The notes: a model not told the origin generated them from the letters alone. A DNA stretch of 64,000 nucleotides from UKL13-2 sp038206765 (GCA_038206765.1 JBBRAM010000004.1:124001-188000); one strand, 5' to 3'; shown: positions 16,484 through 25,910, numbered from the stretch's first letter. Made by a program: numbers and translations.

Positions 16484-19434
16484 GCTGCACTGTGTCGGAA
16501 AATGCCGCTGCAGCCGTAACCTCAGATCAAGCCGCAAGGTCGATAACCATACCCATCAAAGAAACCCGCTCAACCTGTCCCTACTGCGGGGTAGGCTGCG
16601 GTGTTGTCATTCAATCTGAGGGCGATCAAGTAGTCGGCGTGCGTGGCGATGAATCGCACCCAGCCAACTTCGGTAAGCTGTGTAGCAAAGGCAGCACCTT
16701 GCACCTCACCATGCGGGAAAGCGTGCAGGCGCAGCGAGTGCAGGAGCCGATGATTCGTGCTGACAAACAGTCACCGCGGGAAGTCGCCACTTGGGATGTC
16801 ACGCTAGATCACCTCGCCGAGCGCTTTGCCGATACCATCATCACGCACGGCCCCGATAGCGTGGGTTTTTATCTTTCGGGGCAATTGTTGACCGAAGATT
16901 ATTACGTCTTCAACAAAATCGCGAAAGGTTTGATCGGCACCAATAACGTTGATACCAACTCGCGCCTTTGTATGAGCAGTGCAGTGGCGGGTTACAAACT
17001 CACACTCGGTGCAGATGCGCCACCGTGCAGTTATGACGATATCGACCACGCTGATTGTGTGTTCATTGCTGGTAGCAATATGGCGTACGCGCATCCGATT
17101 TTGTATCGCCGCCTCGAAGCGGCAAGGCTCAAACGCCCTGATATGAAAGTGATCGTGGTCGATCCGCGCAAGACAGATACCGCTCGGGAGGCCACGCTGC
17201 ACCTGGCGATTCAGCCGGGAACCGATGTGGCGCTGTTTAACGGGATGCTACATTTGATGCTGTGGGATAACTTGGTTAACAGCGATTACATCGCCAATTT
17301 TACCGACGGCTTTTATGCACTAAAAACAACCGTGCGCGATTACACGCCGCAAATGGTGTCGGCGACTTGTGGCATTCGTGAGATTGATTTGGTTGAAGCC
17401 GCACGTGTATTTGCGCAGAGCCCGGCAACGTTGTCGCTTTATTGCCAAGGCTTAAACCAATCGACATCCGGTACGCATAAAAACGCGGCGCTGATTAATT
17501 TGCATTTGGCCACGGGCCAACTAGGTCGTGCCGGCGCAGGGCCGTTTAGTTTGACCGGGCAGCCAAATGCGATGGGTGGGCGCGAGGTGGGCGGATTGGC
17601 AAATTTGCTGTCGGCGCATCGTGATATGAGCAATGCAACACATCGTGAAGAAGTCGCGGCGCAGTGGGGCATCAACAGCGTGCCGAGCGTGCCTGGCAAA
17701 TCAGCAGTTGAGATGTTCACCGCCGCAGCAGAGGGCGGTGGCAAAATCAACGGCAAAATCAAAGCGCTGTGGATTGTCTGCACGAACCCCGCGCAGTCGC
17801 TACCGAATCAAAACGCCGTGCATCGAGCGCTGGCTAATACGCCACTCGTTGTGGTTCAAGAAGCCTATGCTAATACCGAAACTGTGCCTTACGCTGATGT
17901 GTTGCTGCCGGCCAGTGCATGGGCAGAAAAAGAAGGTACTGTAACCAATAGTGAGCGGCGCATCACACGGGTGAACGGTGCGGTCGTTGCGCCAGGCAAT
18001 GCAAAACATGATTGGAAAATCGCCACCGAGTTTGCGCAGCGCTTGGAAATTGCGTTGGCAGCACACGGCTATACGCACGGTAAGCGCACGGATGGCACTG
18101 ATGGAAAAACACTTTTCCCCTACACAAATGCCGAAGACGTTTGGAACGAGCACCGCGAAACTACCCGCGGCCGTGATTGCGATATCACCGGTTTAACTTA
18201 CGAAGCACTTGAAACAGCACCTCAACAATGGCCGTTCACCGTCGCGCACCAGCAGGTTGGTGCAGGCGAGGTACGTTTGTATGGTGATGGCAAATTTCCC
18301 ACCAACAATGGCCGCGCAAAATTTGCCAATGTGAAATATTTGCCTGTCGCTGAGCCGGTTGATGCACGTTATCCGTTTCGCTTAAACACCGGCAGACTGC
18401 GAGATCAGTGGCACGCTATGAGTCGCACCGGCACTGTTGCCCAGCTCTACGGCCACGCACCAGAGCCGGTGCTGCAACTCAATATGGCTGACATGGGGAG
18501 ACGTGGTTTGAAAGAGGGCGATCTCGTTACGGTTGAATCGCGCCGCGGGCAGGTTACTGTGTTGGTAGCCGCGAGTGATGAAGTTGCCGCAGGCCAAGCC
18601 TATTTTCCGATGCATTGGGGGCAACGGTTTTTAGGGGGCACCCAAGCTGATGGCAGCGCATCACATGGCGTGAATACGCTAACGCAGCCAGCCTACTGCC
18701 CGATTAGCAAACAACCCGAGTTAAAACATGCGGCGGTGCGCATCACCAAAGCTGAGTTGCCGTGGCGTCTTACGCTGATTGGTGCTGCGATTGGGTTAGC
18801 GGGAACGCAAGGCGCGATGGAAACGATTGATAAGGTCGGCACAGCGGGCGCTGTAGCATTGATCGACGCATTGCAACCATTTATGCGGGTCATGCCATTC
18901 GCCAGCGCGGTGATGGTGGGGCGGCATGATCAGCTCAGTGGTGAAGGCGTGCTGTTACGCCTTGCCGGCAATGTTGCGCCCGATGCTGCTTGGCTCCGGC
19001 AGTTAGATATGCTGTTTGGACTAGATGCGGTCGAAACGATTCGGTATGACGATATTCGTAAGCAGGTGGGGCGCCGGATTCTGGTGCGCGATGGTCGTTT
19101 GGCTGCCGTCAGGCTTTCCGGCGAGTTGTTGAGTTTGGCGGCTGAGCCATGGCTGAAAGATTGGCTCACGCGCGGTGAAAGTGTCGATCCGATTCGCAAG
19201 TTACTGCTACTGCCAACCGCTACGCCGCCGTCTGGTTTTTCTGCCCATGGCAAAACGATTTGCTCTTGTTGGAATGTGACGAGTGATGCGATTGATACCT
19301 GTTTGGCTGCGGTTTCTGGCGATGCGGTGACGCTGCTATCGACTTTACAGGCGCAATTGAAATGTGGGACGAATTGCGGGAGTTGCGTGCCGGAGTTGAA
19401 GCAGATAGTGGCGGCAAAAATCGGACGGGTTTGA
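16480..19434 (+). CDS. nasA: Assimilatory nitrate reductase, catalytic subunit with C-terminal [2Fe-2S] domain
   Basis: Cytoplasmic molybdenum enzyme that reduces nitrate to nitrite for NirBD. The 984-residue protein has an N-terminal [4Fe-4S] site (Cys33, Cys36, Cys40, Cys68), the bis-molybdopterin guanine dinucleotide domains (for example SSAVAGYKLTLGADAPPCSY and GQPNAMGGREVGG), the molybdopterin-binding C-terminal domain (RLNTGRLRDQWHAMSRTG), and a BFD-like [2Fe-2S] domain at the end (Cys928, Cys930, Cys966, Cys969). That last domain is typical of the NAD(P)H- or flavodoxin-linked Nas group. The start GTG overlaps the nirD stop. In Pseudomonas nomenclature it is nasC; this window also holds a transporter named nasA. 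Confidence 0.94.
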   Translation: MSCTVSENAAAAVTSDQAARSITIPIKETRSTCPYCGVGCGVVIQSEGDQVVGVRGDESHPANFGKLCSKGSTLHLTMRESVQAQRVQEPMIRADKQSPREVATWDVTLDHLAERFADTIITHGPDSVGFYLSGQLLTEDYYVFNKIAKGLIGTNNVDTNSRLCMSSAVAGYKLTLGADAPPCSYDDIDHADCVFIAGSNMAYAHPILYRRLEAARLKRPDMKVIVVDPRKTDTAREATLHLAIQPGTDVALFNGMLHLMLWDNLVNSDYIANFTDGFYALKTTVRDYTPQMVSATCGIREIDLVEAARVFAQSPATLSLYCQGLNQSTSGTHKNAALINLHLATGQLGRAGAGPFSLTGQPNAMGGREVGGLANLLSAHRDMSNATHREEVAAQWGINSVPSVPGKSAVEMFTAAAEGGGKINGKIKALWIVCTNPAQSLPNQNAVHRALANTPLVVVQEAYANTETVPYADVLLPASAWAEKEGTVTNSERRITRVNGAVVAPGNAKHDWKIATEFAQRLEIALAAHGYTHGKRTDGTDGKTLFPYTNAEDVWNEHRETTRGRDCDITGLTYEALETAPQQWPFTVAHQQVGAGEVRLYGDGKFPTNNGRAKFANVKYLPVAEPVDARYPFRLNTGRLRDQWHAMSRTGTVAQLYGHAPEPVLQLNMADMGRRGLKEGDLVTVESRRGQVTVLVAASDEVAAGQAYFPMHWGQRFLGGTQADGSASHGVNTLTQPAYCPISKQPELKHAAVRITKAELPWRLTLIGAAIGLAGTQGAMETIDKVGTAGAVALIDALQPFMRVMPFASAVMVGRHDQLSGEGVLLRLAGNVAPDAAWLRQLDMLFGLDAVETIRYDDIRKQVGRRILVRDGRLAAVRLSGELLSLAAEPWLKDWLTRGESVDPIRKLLLLPTATPPSGFSAHGKTICSCWNVTSDAIDTCLAAVSGDAVTLLSTLQAQLKCGTNCGSCVPELKQIVAAKIGRV

Positions 19435-19475
19435 TTGCGTGTATCGTTAGCGTTCTTGCAACCTTCGTGAATAAA

Positions 19476-20477
19476 ATGTCCGCAATCACTAACCCCACTA
19501 ACCCCGCCCCGTTTAACCCCACTGTTGTCATCAAAGAAATTGGTCGCGGCAAGGAAGGCGCACGGAGTCTTTCTCGTGACGCCGCTCGCGAACTTATGCA
19601 GCACATGCTTGCGGGCAATATTGAGCCGCTGCCGCTTGGCGCGATACTGATGGCGTACCGCATCAAAGGCGAAACTCCCGAAGAGCTGGCGGGTTTTTTG
19701 GATGCGATTCATGCCCATATGTCGCTGATTATGCGGCCCAACCTTTCCGGCGGCTCCATCGAAAACGCCGCGCTTGGCGAGGCTTTCCAGCCATTTTCAA
19801 CCGTCGTAATCCCAAGCTATAACGGTGCCCGCAAGGCTGCCAATCTCGTGCCACTGCTCGCGCATCTGCTGGTGCGTGAAGGCGTGCCCGTGTTGGTGCA
19901 TGGTGTGTCGCAGGATGCAAAGCGTGTGACGACGCTCGATATTTTTAACGCGATGGGCGAATCCATTTGCTTATCGGCTAACGCGGCAGCTGATGCGCTC
20001 ACCGCCAAGAAATTAGCCGTGATTGCAATTGAATCGCTATCGCCCCCGTTCGCTGCGTTGCTGGAAAAACGCTGGGTGATGGGTGTTCGCAATTCATCGC
20101 ATTCGTTGGCAAAAATGTTGCAACCGGTTGCTGGCCCAGCGCTTCGGCTGGTGAGTGTGACCCATCCCGAATATATCGTCGCGATGCGAACCTACTTCGC
20201 CACTTTTGGTGGAGATGCATTGCTGATGCGTGGGACCGAGGGCGAAACCGTTGCCAACACGATGCGTCTCCAGGCCATTGAATCGTTCAGAGAAGGTCGA
20301 GGTGTGGTGGTTCTTGAAGCTGAAGTTCAAGCAGGCCCAGTACTCGATACGCTACCTGCCGCAATTGATGCGACGACGACGGCTGCGTGGATCATCGATG
20401 TGTTGGCGGGAAAAGTGCCGGTTCCGCGCAATATTCAAAAGCAGGTTGCGGTAATTGTTGCAGCGGCAAAGCGCTAA
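19476..20477 (+). CDS. ybiB: YbiB-like DNA-binding protein of the glycosyltransferase family 3 fold
   Basis: A TrpD2-like protein, structurally related to anthranilate phosphoribosyltransferase; E. coli YbiB is a sequence-independent DNA-binding protein rather than an enzyme (known). From ATG 19476 it has 333 residues, near family length. A longer frame back to 19362 would overlap the nitrate reductase gene by 73 bases and has no ribosome site, so the ATG is preferred. Visible family blocks are ARELMQHMLAGNIEPLPLGAILMAYRIKGET, VVIPSYNGARKAANLVPLLAHLL and RNSSHSLAKMLQPV. It stands right after the nitrate reductase and is convergent with cobA. Its role in nitrate assimilation, if any, is unknown. 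Confidence 0.85.
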   Translation: MSAITNPTNPAPFNPTVVIKEIGRGKEGARSLSRDAARELMQHMLAGNIEPLPLGAILMAYRIKGETPEELAGFLDAIHAHMSLIMRPNLSGGSIENAALGEAFQPFSTVVIPSYNGARKAANLVPLLAHLLVREGVPVLVHGVSQDAKRVTTLDIFNAMGESICLSANAAADALTAKKLAVIAIESLSPPFAALLEKRWVMGVRNSSHSLAKMLQPVAGPALRLVSVTHPEYIVAMRTYFATFGGDALLMRGTEGETVANTMRLQAIESFREGRGVVVLEAEVQAGPVLDTLPAAIDATTTAAWIIDVLAGKVPVPRNIQKQVAVIVAAAKR

Positions 20478-20531
20478 TAAACCCGAAAATAGGTCCGTAA
20501 ACGATAAGCCTGTAGAAGCTCAAAGCATATT

Positions 20532-21329
20532 TTATGCGGCAGCGGCAATGTCCAACGTGTTTTGTTCAGCCATCGTACTTTTCGCCGTCGCACTCTTCGC
20601 ACTATTTGCCAATCCCACAACCTGCCCAATCACAATAATCGCTGGGCTAGTGATGCCCGCCAAGCGGGCATCTTGGGGCAGTTTCCCCAATGTCGAGATC
20701 ACCGCCGTTTGATCTGCCCGGGTGCCGTTGCGGATTACCGCGGCTAGTGTATTGGCGGGCATGCTGGCCGCGATGAGGCCTGCGCTAATTTCTGCCAAAT
20801 TTGTAATACCCATGTAAATAACCAGCGTGGTGTCAGACTGCACCAACGCTTGATAGTTAATGGGCTCACCCGTTTTGGTATGACCGGTGATGAAGGTCAC
20901 GCCGCGAGAATGGTCGCGGTGCGTGACGGGGATTTGCAGCATGGCGGGTGCCGCACTGCCGGATGTGATGCCGGGAATAATTTCAATATCAATGCCCGCC
21001 GCTCGCAGCGCCAACATCTCCTCGCCGCCGCGTCCGAACACAAACGGGTCGCCACCTTTCAAGCGGCCAACGATAGCTTGAGCGCGTGCAAAGCGAATCA
21101 TCATGCGTTCGATAAAAAGTTGTGGCGTGGATTTGCAGCCACCGCGTTTGCCGACGTGAATGATGCGGGCGGAAGGTTTTGCGTAGGCCAATACATCGGC
21201 GTGTACCAAGTCATCGACCAATAAAACCTCACATTGCTGTAACGCTTTCACGGCTTTGATAGTGAGTAACTCCGGATCGCCGGGGCCGGCACCGATTAAA
21301 AAAACTTTCCCGCTTTGTCTCGATATCAT
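20532..21329 (-). CDS. cobA: Uroporphyrinogen-III C-methyltransferase
   Basis: SAM-dependent methyltransferase (SUMT) that makes precorrin-2 from uroporphyrinogen III, the first step to siroheme, the NirB cofactor. From ATG 21329 it has 265 residues. The start is chosen because its ATG shares one base with the stop of the upstream ABC gene (TGATG) and because family homology begins there: VFLIGAGPGDPELLTIKA. Other motifs: VGRLKGGDPFVFGRGGEE and EIIPGITSGSAAP. There is no fused oxidase/ferrochelatase part as in CysG; a separate CbiX-type chelatase at 25512 may do the metal step. It is last in the nrtABC-cobA operon. Confidence 0.93.
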   Translation of the reverse strand: MISRQSGKVFLIGAGPGDPELLTIKAVKALQQCEVLLVDDLVHADVLAYAKPSARIIHVGKRGGCKSTPQLFIERMMIRFARAQAIVGRLKGGDPFVFGRGGEEMLALRAAGIDIEIIPGITSGSAAPAMLQIPVTHRDHSRGVTFITGHTKTGEPINYQALVQSDTTLVIYMGITNLAEISAGLIAASMPANTLAAVIRNGTRADQTAVISTLGKLPQDARLAGITSPAIIVIGQVVGLANSAKSATAKSTMAEQNTLDIAAAA

Positions 21330-22126
21330 CAAGCCGCAGCCCGCAATTGCTTTTGATATAAAAATTCCAACACCTGACGGCGGCAATCAATGTACTTCGG
21401 GTTCGCCACCAGTTTCAATCGATCGCGCGGGCGCTCCAATTCAACGGTGACAATCTGCCCGATTGTGGCGGATGGTCCGTTGGTCATCATCACGATGCGG
21501 TCGGACAACAACACCGCTTCATCAACATCATGCGTCACCATCAACACTGTGCTGCCGGTGGCTTTAACAATCACCATCAATTCATCTTGCAACCGTGCGC
21601 GGGTGAGCGCGTCGAGCGCACCGAAGGGCTCATCCATGAGTAACACTTTCGGTTCCATCGACAGCGCTCGCGCAATGCCGACGCGCTGCTTCATGCCGCC
21701 AGAAATTTCATCGGGATGCTTGTGGGCAGCTGGTGTTAATCCTACCAACTCGAGAACGTTGCTGACGCGCTCGTTGAGCTGCGCCTTAGTTTCGGTGGCG
21801 CCGAATACGCGCTCAACAGCTAGGTAAACATTGTCAAAGCAAGTGAGCCACGGCAACAGCGAATGGTTTTGAAACACCACGCCGCGGTCAGGACCTGCAC
21901 CTTTGATCTCACGCTTGTCGCAAATAATCGCGCCCATTGTTGGGTATAACAAACCGGCAACCATATTGAGTAACGTCGATTTGCCACATCCCGAATGTCC
22001 AATGAGCGAAATAAATTCACCGCGATCCACGGTGAGATCAATCTTGCGCAACGCTTCGAAACGGCCCCGCTTGGTGTCGAATTCCATGCCGACGTTTTCA
22101 ACAGAAAGAAATTTTTCATTCGTCAT
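21329..22126 (-). CDS. nrtC: Nitrate ABC transporter, ATP-binding protein
   Basis: ATPase of the NrtABC-type nitrate/nitrite importer, about 265 residues without the extra binding-protein domain found in some cyanobacterial NrtC. Walker A GHSGCGKST, Q-loop VFQNHSLLPW, signature ISGGMKQRVGIARAL, Walker B VLLMDEPFGALD and switch histidine MVTHDVDEA are present. The start is uncertain: ATGs lie at 22141, 22129 and 22126. The AAGGA at codons 2-3 of the longest form best fits the ATG at 22126. It sits between the permease and cobA, with a one-base overlap to cobA. Confidence 0.92.
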   Translation of the reverse strand: MTNEKFLSVENVGMEFDTKRGRFEALRKIDLTVDRGEFISLIGHSGCGKSTLLNMVAGLLYPTMGAIICDKREIKGAGPDRGVVFQNHSLLPWLTCFDNVYLAVERVFGATETKAQLNERVSNVLELVGLTPAAHKHPDEISGGMKQRVGIARALSMEPKVLLMDEPFGALDALTRARLQDELMVIVKATGSTVLMVTHDVDEAVLLSDRIVMMTNGPSATIGQIVTVELERPRDRLKLVANPKYIDCRRQVLEFLYQKQLRAAA

Positions 22127-22148
22127 CATATTTTCCTTCATGGTGTGC

Positions 22149-23102
22149 CTATGCTTTGTATTCGTGGCTAAAACGTTTGGCTATCAGGATCAGCATTTGT
22201 TCTAGCAATAAGCCGACGATACCAACCACAAAAATCGCAATGATGATGTGTTCCACGTTCAGGTTATTCCATTCGTCCCAGACCCAGAAGCCAATGCCCA
22301 CACCGCCGGTTAACATCTCTGCGGCTACAATCACCAGCCATGCCACCCCAATTGATAGTCGGACGCCGGTGAGAATGTAGGGCAAGGTGGCGGGCAATAA
22401 AATTTTCGTCATGATTTTCCACTCGGATAAATTCAGCACCTTCGCCACATTCATATAGTCCTGCGGCACACGTGAGACACCGACGGCGGTGTTGATAATC
22501 ATCGGCCAAATAGCCGAAATGAAAATGACCCAAATGGCGGCAGGGTTCGCGGCTTTAAACACCAACAGGCCAATCGGTAGCCACGCGAGGGGTGACACCG
22601 GGCGCAGCAGGCTGATGATCGGCGAAAACATTGCATTCAAAAACGCGACCCGGCCGATCAAAAATCCGGCCGGAATGCCGATCGCCGCAGCTAGGCTAAA
22701 GCCGATACCGACTCGCTGCAACGAGGCCAAAATATTCCAACCAATACCTTGGTCGTTCGGGCCGTTGCGATAAAACGGTTTGGAAAAAAGATCGACCGCC
22801 GATAGCCATGTTTTATAGGGTCCCGGGAGGCGGTCACCGCTCGTTTGCGCCAGAATTGCCCACACACCGATCAGCAGCAACATGCCCAACAGCGGTGGCA
22901 ACACCAATTCAATCGTGCGCATCAAGGTCCGGCTCATACGATTCCTTTGTGGTTTGACGAGACTGAGCTTGGGTGCGTATTGCGAGCTGCTCTTGTTGAC
23001 CTCGTCAGCCACGACCGCGATTGCAGCCACGGCAGCCACGGCAGTCGCGGGTGAAACTAGCGCAGGATTCACGGCAACCACTGTTTTTATGACCGCACTC
23101 AT
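22149..23102 (-). CDS. nrtB: Nitrate ABC transporter, permease
   Basis: Inner-membrane permease of 317 residues with about six membrane segments after an unusual N-terminal 60 residues. The binding-protein-dependent transport motif is visible in PQDYMNVAKVLNLSEWKIMTKILLPATLPYILTGVR, followed by GVAWLVIVAAEML, which is typical of NrtB/SsuC/TauC. The N-terminal extension is Ala/Val-rich and encoded by short repeats (GCAGCCACG), a sign of slippage. The ATG has AGGAG five bases upstream. Eight bases separate it from nrtA. Confidence 0.92.
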   Translation of the reverse strand: MSAVIKTVVAVNPALVSPATAVAAVAAIAVVADEVNKSSSQYAPKLSLVKPQRNRMSRTLMRTIELVLPPLLGMLLLIGVWAILAQTSGDRLPGPYKTWLSAVDLFSKPFYRNGPNDQGIGWNILASLQRVGIGFSLAAAIGIPAGFLIGRVAFLNAMFSPIISLLRPVSPLAWLPIGLLVFKAANPAAIWVIFISAIWPMIINTAVGVSRVPQDYMNVAKVLNLSEWKIMTKILLPATLPYILTGVRLSIGVAWLVIVAAEMLTGGVGIGFWVWDEWNNLNVEHIIIAIFVVGIVGLLLEQMLILIAKRFSHEYKA

Positions 23103-23110
23103 CGCGTCTC

Positions 23111-24397
23111 CTACGCCTTGATTTTAAAGCTGGCGGCGTATTTTTTCGGATCTTTCCCGTCCCAAACCGTTCCGTCAATGAGCTTGGAAGTGCGCATCGC
23201 ATCTTTAGGGATAGGTGTTTTGGTCATCGCAGCAGCCTGCTTGTAAATTTCGATTTGGTTTACTTCTTTGGCGACCTTCAAATAATCTGGGTCGTCTTTC
23301 AACAAGCCCCAACGCTTGTGCTGCGTGAGGAACCACATGCCGTCGGATAGATACGGGAAATTCGCCGAACCGTCGTTGTAAAACTTCATGTAGTCCGGGT
23401 CTTTCCATTTTTTGCCAATGCCGTTGTCATAATTGCCTGCCAAGCGCTCGTCGATCACGTCAACGGGGCAATTGACATACGATTTATCGGCAATGATCTC
23501 AGCGACTTTTTTGCGATTGCTCATCACGTCGATGAACTTGCTTGCGTCGAGAAGTGCTGCTGTCATGGCGCGCGCAGTGTTCGGATTATTTTTGACGAAT
23601 TCGCCAGTGGTGCCGAGTGTTTTTTCGGGATGATCTTTCCAGATGCCTTGGCTTGTCTCAACGGTAAAGCCAATCTTGTCGTAAATCGCGCGGTTGTTCC
23701 ATGGCTCGCCGACACAGAAACCGTCCATATTGCCGACGCGCATATTGGCCACCATTTGCGGCGGCGGTACGACGATGTTTTTCACGTCTTTGAACGGATC
23801 AATCCCATACGTCGCAAGCCAATAATAGAGCCACATCGCGTGCGTGCCAGTGGGGAAAGTTTGCGCGAAGGTATATTCACCTTTGTTTTTGTCGATAAAT
23901 GTTTTGAGTTCTCCGCCGGTCTTCACGCCTTTTTCGGCGAATTTATTGGCGAGCGTAATCGCCTGCCCGTTTTGGTTGATGCTCATCAGAACGGCCATTT
24001 CTTTTTTCGTACCGCCGATGCCCATATGGACGCCGTAAATCAGGCCATACAGCACATGCGCTGCATCGAGTTCACCGTTGATGAGTTTGTCGCGAACCGC
24101 TGCCCAGCTTGCTTCTTTGCTGGGGATAATTTTGATGCCATATTTCTCGTCAAATTTCATGACAGAGGCGATCACGACAGATGCGCAATCGGTGAGTGGA
24201 ATAAAGCCGATTTTAACTTCCTTCTTTTCCGGCGCGTCCGAACCAGCCGCCCACGCGGCGCTGCGTATGCCGAGGGGTAGCATCGAGATTAGCGCCGCGC
24301 CACCGGTAAGGAGCGCGGATTTTTTAAGCAGATCGCGGCGTTCGTTGTTGGGTATGGCACCGGTTGCATCGTCAAGAAGCTTAGATTTATCGGACAT
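23111..24397 (-). CDS. nrtA: Nitrate ABC transporter, substrate-binding protein (Tat-exported)
   Basis: Periplasmic nitrate-binding protein of the CmpA/NrtA family, 428 residues. A twin-arginine signal is visible: ERRDLLKKSALLTGGAAL, followed by AAWAAGS as likely cleavage region. The mature part begins KKEVKIGFIPLTDCASVVIA, a family hallmark, and contains LINGELDAAHVLYGLIYG and NMRVGNMDGFCVGEPWNNRAI. The ATG has AGGAG six bases upstream. A terminator-like leader and a sigma-54 promoter precede it. Because of the Tat signal it is unlikely to act as the cytoplasmic nitrate sensor NasS. Confidence 0.93.
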   Translation of the reverse strand: MSDKSKLLDDATGAIPNNERRDLLKKSALLTGGAALISMLPLGIRSAAWAAGSDAPEKKEVKIGFIPLTDCASVVIASVMKFDEKYGIKIIPSKEASWAAVRDKLINGELDAAHVLYGLIYGVHMGIGGTKKEMAVLMSINQNGQAITLANKFAEKGVKTGGELKTFIDKNKGEYTFAQTFPTGTHAMWLYYWLATYGIDPFKDVKNIVVPPPQMVANMRVGNMDGFCVGEPWNNRAIYDKIGFTVETSQGIWKDHPEKTLGTTGEFVKNNPNTARAMTAALLDASKFIDVMSNRKKVAEIIADKSYVNCPVDVIDERLAGNYDNGIGKKWKDPDYMKFYNDGSANFPYLSDGMWFLTQHKRWGLLKDDPDYLKVAKEVNQIEIYKQAAAMTKTPIPKDAMRTSKLIDGTVWDGKDPKKYAASFKIKA

Positions 24398-24468
24398 AGA
24401 GGTCTCCTGGGTAAGCGGTCGTTTGAAGTGAAATACCTAATAATTAAACTGCATAAAGTGCGGCCAAT

Positions 24469-24515
24469 AAAAAAGCGTCCTTCACCGCGCGAGTTAGCTC
24501 ACGTGGATGGGACGC
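24469..24515 (-). terminator. Leader terminator upstream of nrtA, probable NasT antitermination target
   Basis: On the minus strand GCGTCC and GGACGC pair, enclosing an inner hairpin (GTGAG-CTAA-CTCGC), and are followed at once by six Ts (24474-24469). It lies just downstream of the predicted sigma-54 start (about 24524) and 71 bases before nrtA. ANTAR proteins are known to act on such leader terminators in nitrate operons, and an ANTAR gene lies next door. Confidence 0.75.
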
Positions 24516-24535
24516 CGTTGTCTTGTTGAAGCATT

Positions 24536-24550
24536 GCAATCGCCGTGCCA
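24536..24550 (-). promoter_or_regulatory. Sigma-54 promoter of nrtABC-cobA
   Basis: On the minus strand TGGCACGGCGATTGC matches the -24/-12 consensus with GG-N10-GC. Start predicted near 24524; leader about 127 bases. No NtrC-like dyad was found between it and nasT. Confidence 0.83.
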
Positions 24551-24706
24551 GCTTGGTAGAAATTCGCTTTTTTGGCTCTACCTAACGCTATCTGTGACTG
24601 TCTACGACTATCTAATTGAGTTTGCTGACAAAATTTAGCAAGCTAGGTGGTTCCTGAATGTTGTCAAACGCAACCGTGAAAGGAGAGTGGCCAGATTGGC
24701 AACGGC

Positions 24707-24732
24707 AATGCGCCGAATTGAGGCGCATTTTT
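24707..24732 (+). terminator. Hairpin with T-run between nasT and the nrtA promoter
   Basis: AATGCGCC and GGCGCATT form a perfect 8-bp stem around a 7-base loop. The T-run lies on the plus strand. On the minus strand, where nasT ends 41 bases earlier, no U-run follows the stem. It may still end nasT transcription, or insulate against plus-strand transcription. Confidence 0.5.
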
Positions 24733-24772
24733 ATTGCTGCGCACCAAATTTGGGATGGGCGGATTGCACCAG

Positions 24773-25351
24773 TTACAACAGCACAGCACCAATCGCGATG
24801 ACGGACGCGGCTGCGGCTGCCAACTTCACGCCGCGATCCATGGCGAATTTGCGTAAATGTCTGAAGGCAGCCTCTTCATCGCATCCCGCCTGCTTCATCA
24901 CGACGCCCTTAGCCCGCTCAATAAGCTTGCGTTCGGCGAGCTTGGCACGGCTATCGGTTAGTTCTTGTTTAAGCTCCTGCTCGGCTTCAAAACGCTCCAT
25001 GGCAACCGCCAAGATGGGCGCCAGTCGTGCCTTACTCATGCCATCAACGATATAGGCCGTGACGCCCGCGCGAATAGCGGAGCGAATGGTCGCGCCGCCG
25101 CCGTCGTCAGAAAACATCACAATCGGACGCGGTTGATCGCGCGAGATAAAGGCTATGTGCTCAAGGGTATCGCGGGAAGGTGATTCGGTGTCGATGATGA
25201 TAACGTCAGGCTTTGCTTCTGCAACGCGATCATAGAGCTCAAACGGGGAGCTTAATGTGGATACAACCTCGCAATCATTGGCCGTCAGCGCCTCGTGAAC
25301 GCTGGCGGCGCGGTCGGGATCTTCGTCAACCAACAAAACTTTAAGGCGCAT
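24773..25351 (-). CDS. nasT: ANTAR-domain response regulator NasT
   Basis: Predicted RNA-binding antiterminator for nitrate genes, 192 residues from ATG 25351; a GTG three codons earlier is the alternative. The N-terminal half is a receiver-like fold (RLKVLLVDEDPDRAASVHEAL, DVIIIDTESPSRDTLEHI). The C-terminal half has a coiled-coil (EAEQELKQELTDSRAKLAERKLIERAKGVVM) and the ANTAR three-helix part (DEEAAFRHLRKFAMDRGVKL). NasT is normally held inactive by the nitrate sensor NasS; no nasS is seen here. It is on the same strand as nrtABC-cobA and upstream of them, separated by the sigma-54 promoter and terminator. Confidence 0.88.
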   Translation of the reverse strand: MRLKVLLVDEDPDRAASVHEALTANDCEVVSTLSSPFELYDRVAEAKPDVIIIDTESPSRDTLEHIAFISRDQPRPIVMFSDDGGGATIRSAIRAGVTAYIVDGMSKARLAPILAVAMERFEAEQELKQELTDSRAKLAERKLIERAKGVVMKQAGCDEEAAFRHLRKFAMDRGVKLAAAAASVIAIGAVLL

Positions 25352-25511
25352 GAATTTCACACTGAGGTGAGTAGATTGAAACCAATCCGGAAACCCATCA
25401 ACAAAAATACTAACAAACGCATTCGAAAACGTACTAACAAAGCTATCAGCAACACTCGTGCCAATCTGATTGATCCGCTATCATATGAGGTGATTGTTAT
25501 TGAGGCCAATT

Positions 25512-25910
25512 ATGAGTAGTTCAGATTCGACGAAACCCAACAACGCCAGATGCGGCATGATTTTGTTTTGCCACGGCTCGCCAGACCCAGAGTGGGCGCG
25601 GCCGTTTGTGACCCTACGAGACATGGTCGCTGCGAAGTCGCCTGAGGTGATGGTGGCGTTGGCATATTTGGCACCGGCGCAGCCCGATTTTGAGGCAGTC
25701 GTCGCGCAGATGGCGGATGCCGGTATTGACAATGTGGTGGTTGTGCCGGTTTTTTTTGCGCGGGGAAGTCACGTCAAAAAAGATTTGCCACAGCTGGTGG
25801 CGGCAGCCACGGAGCGGCATGGCTTACGGTTTCGTGTCTTGCCGACGATGGGCGAATCAGAGGAAATGCTTTCGGCGATTGTCGACTGGGTCGTATCAAG
25901 CACGCGGTAA
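25512..25910 (+). CDS. cbiX: Sirohydrochlorin chelatase, small CbiX/SirB type
   Basis: Class II chelatase that inserts iron (or cobalt) into sirohydrochlorin. The 132-residue protein has the metal-site histidines of the family, His21 in LFCHGSPDPEW and His87 in FFARGSHVKKDLP, separated as in small CbiX. ATG 25512 is chosen over an upstream TTG at 25494. With CobA it could supply siroheme for NirB; the oxidation step from precorrin-2 is not encoded nearby. It is divergent from nasT. Confidence 0.85.
   Translation: MSSSDSTKPNNARCGMILFCHGSPDPEWARPFVTLRDMVAAKSPEVMVALAYLAPAQPDFEAVVAQMADAGIDNVVVVPVFFARGSHVKKDLPQLVAAATERHGLRFRVLPTMGESEEMLSAIVDWVVSSTR

Noticed and set aside
23630..24280. A 216-codon open frame on the plus strand
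   Set aside because: It lies wholly opposite nrtA, whose protein is clearly conserved; no ribosome site or family pattern.
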